Source: Brevibacterium picturae
GTDB lineage: Bacteria; Actinomycetota; Actinomycetes; Actinomycetales; Brevibacteriaceae
Length of the DNA: 9,876 nt
NCBI RefSeq assembly: GCF_030453725.1
Contig: NZ_JAKDJU010000113.1
Coordinates: 1 to 9,876, forward strand
Direction of reading: 5' to 3'
The position numbers were made by a program, and so were the translations under genes. Below are positions 6,498-9,876 of this stretch, in pieces. The first letter of the stretch is position 1, and every line of letters begins with the position of its first letter. Under the pieces are notes generated by a model. That model ran no database searches. It saw only the letters and a program-made list of their open reading frames with translations, and was not told the DNA's origin.

Positions 6498-8111
6498 TTG
6501 TCCAATTTCTCATCATTGGCCAAATCCTCGGCGATAATGACTGCCGGGACCCTGACCTCGCGCATATTGGGCCTGGTCAAGGCGTCGCTCCTTGCAACTG
6601 CAATCGGCGTAAATTTCGTCCAGGCCGACGCCTTCGATGTCGCCAACAAGGTGCCCAACACCCTCTACATGCTGTTGGCCGGCGGCGTGGTCAATGCCGT
6701 CCTCGTCCCGCAGCTGGTGCGGGCCTCGAAGAGGAAGGATGGAGGCGAGGACTACACGAATCGCCTGCTGACCCTGTCGTTCATGATCCTCGCGGCAGTG
6801 AGCATCATTGCGACGCTCGCCGCCCCGCTCCTCGTGTGGCTCTACTCTTCAGGATGGGGACCGGATCAGATGGCCTTGGCTACGGCCTTCGCCTTCTGGT
6901 GCCTGCCTCAGCTGTTCTTCTACGGCCTCTACACACTCCTGGGACAGGTGCTCAACTCCAAATCCTCCTTCGGTCCGTACATGTGGGCACCGGTGCTCAA
7001 CAACATCGTTGCCATCACGGGTCTGCTCATCTTCATCATCGTCTTCGGTACGAACGATGCGTCCCCTCATGGACTGAGCACCTGGACGCCGGACAAGATT
7101 GCTCTCATGGCCGGCTCAGCCACTCTGGGCGTTGCCGCTCAGGCCCTCATCCTGATCTGGCCGCTGAAGAGGATCGGCTTCAAGTACAAGCCGACCTTCG
7201 GCTTCCGCGGGGTCGGGCTCGGTACCGCCGGCAAAGTGGCTTTCTGGACCTTCGCGGCAATGCTCATCGGCCAGATCGGCTTCCTCATCATCTCGCGTGT
7301 TGCAGCCGGGGCGTCGGTCCCTGGAGAGGGCAATGCCTCGAACGCTGCCTATTCCTATGGCTATCTCGTCTTCATGCTCCCGCACTCACTCATCGCGGTA
7401 TCGCTGGCCACGGCTCTCTTCACCTCTCTGAGCAGAGACGCGGCGAACCATGACACCAAGGCGGTCATCGGCGACTTCTCCATGGGCGTGCGCATGGTCG
7501 GCTTGATCAATTCCTTCGCGGTGGCAGCTCTCATCGTGCTCGCCTCCCCGGTGGCGATGATCATCGCCGGCGATGGCCGCCAACAGGCCATGGCCGTGGG
7601 ACTCGTCATCATCGCCATGGTGTTCGGGCTCATTCCATTCAGTGCGAACTACCTGGCGCAGAGAGTCTTCTACGCCTATGAAGATGCGAAGACTCCGTTC
7701 CTCATCCAGCTCCCGCAGGTCATCTTCCAGTCGCTGGCGGTGCTCTCGGCCTCGATCTTCCCGAAGTCGGTCACGGTGGCCATCATCGGTCTGACGATGA
7801 GCTTGGGATATCTGTTCGCCATGATCCTGTCATTCTGGCTTCTGTCTAAGCGCCTCGGCGAGATTGATCTCCGCGCAATCCTGATCGCTCATATGAAGTT
7901 CTTGGTAGCAGCGTTGGTTGCCGGATTGGCCGGTTACGGGCTTCTCTTCTTCTTCCCGGACTTTGCCCTGGCCGGCAGGTGGCAAGCGTTCGTCTCCTCC
8001 GCCGGCGTCGGGACTCTCATGCTCATTGTCTTCTTGGGAGCATGTTATTTGCTGAAAGTCAGAGAGTTGCATTCGATTATTGGCGTCGTTGCTGGAAAAC
8101 TAAGAAAATAA
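6498..8111 (+). CDS. murJ: Lipid II flippase MurJ (MviN family)
   Basis: Polytopic membrane protein of the MOP exporter superfamily that moves the peptidoglycan precursor lipid II from the inner to the outer face of the cytoplasmic membrane. The 537-residue sequence is hydrophobic throughout, in keeping with about 14 membrane helices. Family signatures include GTLTSRILGLVKA (17-29), ADAFDVANKVPNTLY (43-57), AGGVVNAVLVPQLVRA (61-76) and, further on, LPQLFFYGLYTLLGQVLN followed by SFGPYMWAPVLNN. Arg22 aligns with the essential Arg18 of E. coli MurJ; the Arg24 position is Lys28, and the Arg pair near position 52 is Tyr57-Met58. It starts with TTG 3 nt after the DUF6049 stop and ends with TAA. 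Unlike mycobacterial MviN (about 1,180 residues) it carries no fused pseudokinase; that part is the next gene. The extreme 3' end uses AT-rich codons (CTA AGA AAA TAA) unlike the body of the gene. Confidence 0.96.
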   Translation: MSNFSSLAKSSAIMTAGTLTSRILGLVKASLLATAIGVNFVQADAFDVANKVPNTLYMLLAGGVVNAVLVPQLVRASKRKDGGEDYTNRLLTLSFMILAAVSIIATLAAPLLVWLYSSGWGPDQMALATAFAFWCLPQLFFYGLYTLLGQVLNSKSSFGPYMWAPVLNNIVAITGLLIFIIVFGTNDASPHGLSTWTPDKIALMAGSATLGVAAQALILIWPLKRIGFKYKPTFGFRGVGLGTAGKVAFWTFAAMLIGQIGFLIISRVAAGASVPGEGNASNAAYSYGYLVFMLPHSLIAVSLATALFTSLSRDAANHDTKAVIGDFSMGVRMVGLINSFAVAALIVLASPVAMIIAGDGRQQAMAVGLVIIAMVFGLIPFSANYLAQRVFYAYEDAKTPFLIQLPQVIFQSLAVLSASIFPKSVTVAIIGLTMSLGYLFAMILSFWLLSKRLGEIDLRAILIAHMKFLVAALVAGLAGYGLLFFFPDFALAGRWQAFVSSAGVGTLMLIVFLGACYLLKVRELHSIIGVVAGKLRK

Positions 8112-8132
8112 CCTGCGCATTGAAGCCCCTCT

Positions 8133-8137
8133 GGAGG
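8133..8137 (+). promoter_or_regulatory. Strong Shine-Dalgarno GGAGG before the pseudokinase gene
   Basis: GGAGG lies 25 nt after the murJ stop. It overlaps GTG at 8137, so it cannot serve that codon. It is 8 nt from CTG at 8146, good spacing but an unusual initiator, and 29 nt from the first in-frame ATG at 8167. The site shows that the kinase-like protein is translated as its own gene. Confidence 0.65.
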
Positions 8138-9876
8138 TGGTCATCCTGATCGATATCGAACCCGGCATGGTTATTGCCGGTCGTTACGTCGTATCAACGG
8201 TCGACCGCTGGTGGCTCGAGGACAAACCGCAGGCGGGCGCGGTGTGCACTGCCCTCGACGCCATCCTCGATGAACCGATGCTCATCCACGTCGCCGATGC
8301 CGATGGATCCACGGATGTGCTCGAGGCAGCGCGACGGGTCTCCATCCTCGGCGACCATCGCATTGCCCCGACTTTGGATGTCGGTCATTCGGACGGACTC
8401 GACTATGTCGTATCCAAACGCATCGGCGTGACCTCGCTGGGCGAGATCCTGCCCAAGTCCCCGCTTCCCATCGATGCCGCCTGTGCGCTCATCGGCGAGA
8501 TCGGAACGGTTCTCGTCACGGCCGCCCGACGCGGTCTCTTCCACATGTTCCTGCGCCCCAACACTGTCGGGATCACGACCAAGGGCACCGTCCTGGTCTC
8601 GGGCATCGGCATCGACGCCGCTCTGGCCCTGGGCACCGAAGTGATCCAACCCGAGGACTACACACCGACGAAGGCATCTCGAGCGGATGCGCTGGGCCTC
8701 ATCCGACTCCTCTACGCCGCTATCACCGGCTATTGGCCCGCCGATGATCCGTACAACGGGATACCCGCCGCCGGTCGGGAGAATTCCCGCATCGCCAGGG
8801 CCAAGTCTCTCAACCCCGATATCTCCAATGAGCTCGACGATTTCGTCAGCGGTATCCTCACCGGATCCGATCCGGGCCCAGGTTCCGTGGCCGAGGTTCT
8901 GGGCTACCTGGACGAATGGGATGCCGAGCTGCTGCGGTACGTCAATCGTGCTCCGGTGGTCGACAACGACAGCGTCTTCGACCAGTCACCACGCAGCTTC
9001 GACGAGGCGACCAGCCTGCCCACCCCTCGATCGACGTCCATGGGTCCGAGCACTGCGAACACAGCAAGCGATGACCAGGTCAAGGCAGCTCTGGTTCGCA
9101 TCGGCATCACCCGACCGGGGACCCGTGGTCTGGCCGTAGGTGTCGGCGGCAAGACCACAGGACAATATGCAGACCGCATGCAGATGCGCGAGGCTTCAAG
9201 CTTCCCGATCGGCAAGGATCAGCTCGACAATGCCGCCCAGGACTGGGAGGAATGGGAGCCTGAGCAGACCTATTCGCAGTACTCCGCATATGCAGAACAC
9301 GAGTACGACGAGAATCTGACCTCACCGATCATGAATCGTGACACCGAGGATTCGGACCCCGACACCCAGGCACTCAACGTCGTTTCCGAGGACGGCGCTG
9401 AAGAAGCCGACGACGACAACGACACCCGCGTCATCATGGATGATGAGGATGATGACGGGTCGTGGTTCCTCGGCGGGATGTTCGAGACGAACGAGCAGCA
9501 GCGTGAACACCAGCTTCGCGAATACGAACGCGAACGCCGAATCGCCAAAGCCAAGGAAGACGAGGCACGCCGACGCATCGCCGCCCTCGAGGCGGCCTCG
9601 ACCACCAAACAACGAGAAGCCGACTCCGCCACGCCACCCAAGGAGGTGCGCAGGCTCTCACCCCATTCAGTTGATGAGTCAGACGACGGCTCAACTCATT
9701 CCACTGCACCTGTTGCCGCGGTCTCACCGAAGCAGCGCCCCGATGACAATCCTCCCGCTGGCGCCGGGACTGGTGCCGCGGTTGTGGGCGGGGCAGCTGT
9801 CGGCGCAGCAGGGGTGGCTGGAGCAGCTGGAAGTTCGGCCGCTGGGGGCTCAGGGGCTGGAGGTGCTGCTCGCGCC
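8137..9876 (+). CDS. MurJ-linked pseudokinase, 3' end outside window
   Basis: The frame stays open for 580 codons to the window edge. The N-terminal ~260 residues resemble a Ser/Thr kinase fold beginning IEPGMVIAGRYVV, but the catalytic motifs are degenerate: no Gly-rich loop, His51 at the expected ATP-binding Lys, HMFLRPNTV (136-144) for HRDLKPxN, and SGIGID (155-160) in place of DFG. It is therefore most likely an inactive, binding kinase fold. This matches the pseudokinase domain fused to MurJ in mycobacteria, which recruits the FHA protein FhaA after phosphorylation. After the fold come a Ser/Thr-rich linker, an ordered-looking stretch with KTTGQYADR (339-347), an acidic segment (about 408-446), a charged putative coiled coil (about 455-495) and an Ala/Gly-rich tract from 541. 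No clear membrane helix is seen before the edge. The true start is uncertain: GTG 8137 (used here), CTG 8146 (best Shine-Dalgarno spacing) or ATG 8167. It is the last visible gene of the Nudix-DUF6049-murJ operon. Confidence 0.8.
   Translation, partial: MVILIDIEPGMVIAGRYVVSTVDRWWLEDKPQAGAVCTALDAILDEPMLIHVADADGSTDVLEAARRVSILGDHRIAPTLDVGHSDGLDYVVSKRIGVTSLGEILPKSPLPIDAACALIGEIGTVLVTAARRGLFHMFLRPNTVGITTKGTVLVSGIGIDAALALGTEVIQPEDYTPTKASRADALGLIRLLYAAITGYWPADDPYNGIPAAGRENSRIARAKSLNPDISNELDDFVSGILTGSDPGPGSVAEVLGYLDEWDAELLRYVNRAPVVDNDSVFDQSPRSFDEATSLPTPRSTSMGPSTANTASDDQVKAALVRIGITRPGTRGLAVGVGGKTTGQYADRMQMREASSFPIGKDQLDNAAQDWEEWEPEQTYSQYSAYAEHEYDENLTSPIMNRDTEDSDPDTQALNVVSEDGAEEADDDNDTRVIMDDEDDDGSWFLGGMFETNEQQREHQLREYERERRIAKAKEDEARRRIAALEAASTTKQREADSATPPKEVRRLSPHSVDESDDGSTHSTAPVAAVSPKQRPDDNPPAGAGTGAAVVGGAAVGAAGVAGAAGSSAAGGSGAGGAARA
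9757..9876 (+). repeat. Ala/Gly-rich low-complexity coding tract
   Basis: The final 40 codons of the pseudokinase gene encode almost only Ala and Gly with some Val, Ser and Thr, built from short GCTGG/GCAGCTGG-like units on the DNA level. The first ~23 residues are mildly hydrophobic and could be a weak membrane segment or a flexible linker. It continues beyond the window, so its full length is unknown. Confidence 0.6.

Noticed and set aside
5651..6661. 336-codon minus-strand frame opposite the end of the DUF6049 gene and start of murJ
   Set aside because: Ser/Thr/Val-rich antisense shadow with no domain and no plausible ribosome site considered convincing; the plus-strand genes explain the region.
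6335..7453. 372-codon plus-strand frame across the DUF6049/murJ junction
   Set aside because: It overlaps two well-supported genes in another frame, has Arg/Gly/His-rich out-of-frame composition and shows no family motif.
8101..8137. murJ and the kinase-like gene as one gene broken by a mutation
   Set aside because: The two are in different frames, separated by a 25-nt gap, and the second has its own GGAGG, so this looks like a genuine two-gene arrangement and not a nonsense or frameshift lesion.
8194..8649. Minus-strand frame opposite the pseudokinase start
   Set aside because: The plus-strand frame is open for 580 codons, carries kinase-fold features and has a strong Shine-Dalgarno; the minus-strand product is compositionally a shadow.
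9400..9876. Repetitive GAT/GAC and GCT/GGC tracts considered as a repeat array or mobile element end
   Set aside because: They keep the reading frame of the pseudokinase gene and have no regular unit, direct repeats at ends or inverted termini; they are low-complexity coding sequence.

Overview
The window comes from a high-GC Gram-positive chromosome (Actinomycetota). The gene order tRNA nucleotidyltransferase (reverse) / Nudix hydrolase / DUF6049-type exported protein / MurJ / kinase-like protein matches the conserved oriC-proximal block known in Mycobacterium tuberculosis as Rv3907c-Rv3910 (pcnA, mutT4, Rv3909, mviN). High-GC third codon positions and GTG/TTG starts agree. A Micrococcales lineage such as Brevibacterium is my best guess from the overall look of the proteins and from MurJ and the kinase-like protein being separate genes; this is inference, not a database result.

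Layout: 1-113 is a relatively AT-rich intergenic stretch with one perfect DnaA-box-like 9-mer. 114-1820 (minus) encodes an AMP-forming acyl-CoA synthetase. 1821-1947 is a gap with a GC-rich hairpin just after the next gene's stop. 1948-3525 (minus) encodes the CCA-adding enzyme, with an HD domain and an acidic repeated C-terminal tail. 3526-3645 is a divergent promoter region with a dyad and a candidate leaderless -10 element. From 3646 to the window end, four plus-strand genes form a tight apparent operon: a Nudix hydrolase, a large signal-peptide/TM-anchored DUF6049-type protein (GTGA overlap), MurJ lipid II flippase (3-nt gap, TTG start), and a pseudokinase (25-nt gap) that runs off the right edge.

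Functionally, the plus-strand operon couples a nucleotide-diphosphate hydrolase to cell-envelope proteins: the DUF6049 protein lies outside the membrane, MurJ flips the peptidoglycan precursor, and the kinase-like protein lacks the catalytic residues. In mycobacteria the equivalent pseudokinase domain is fused to MurJ and binds the FHA protein FhaA when phosphorylated; here it is a separate gene. The CCA enzyme and the acyl-CoA synthetase are unrelated housekeeping/metabolic functions on the other strand.

I saw no tRNA, rRNA, insertion sequence, CRISPR array, prophage or defence cassette. This is mainly a conserved core region. The least understood parts are the DUF6049 protein and the split-off pseudokinase with its long acidic, charged and Ala/Gly-rich tail.
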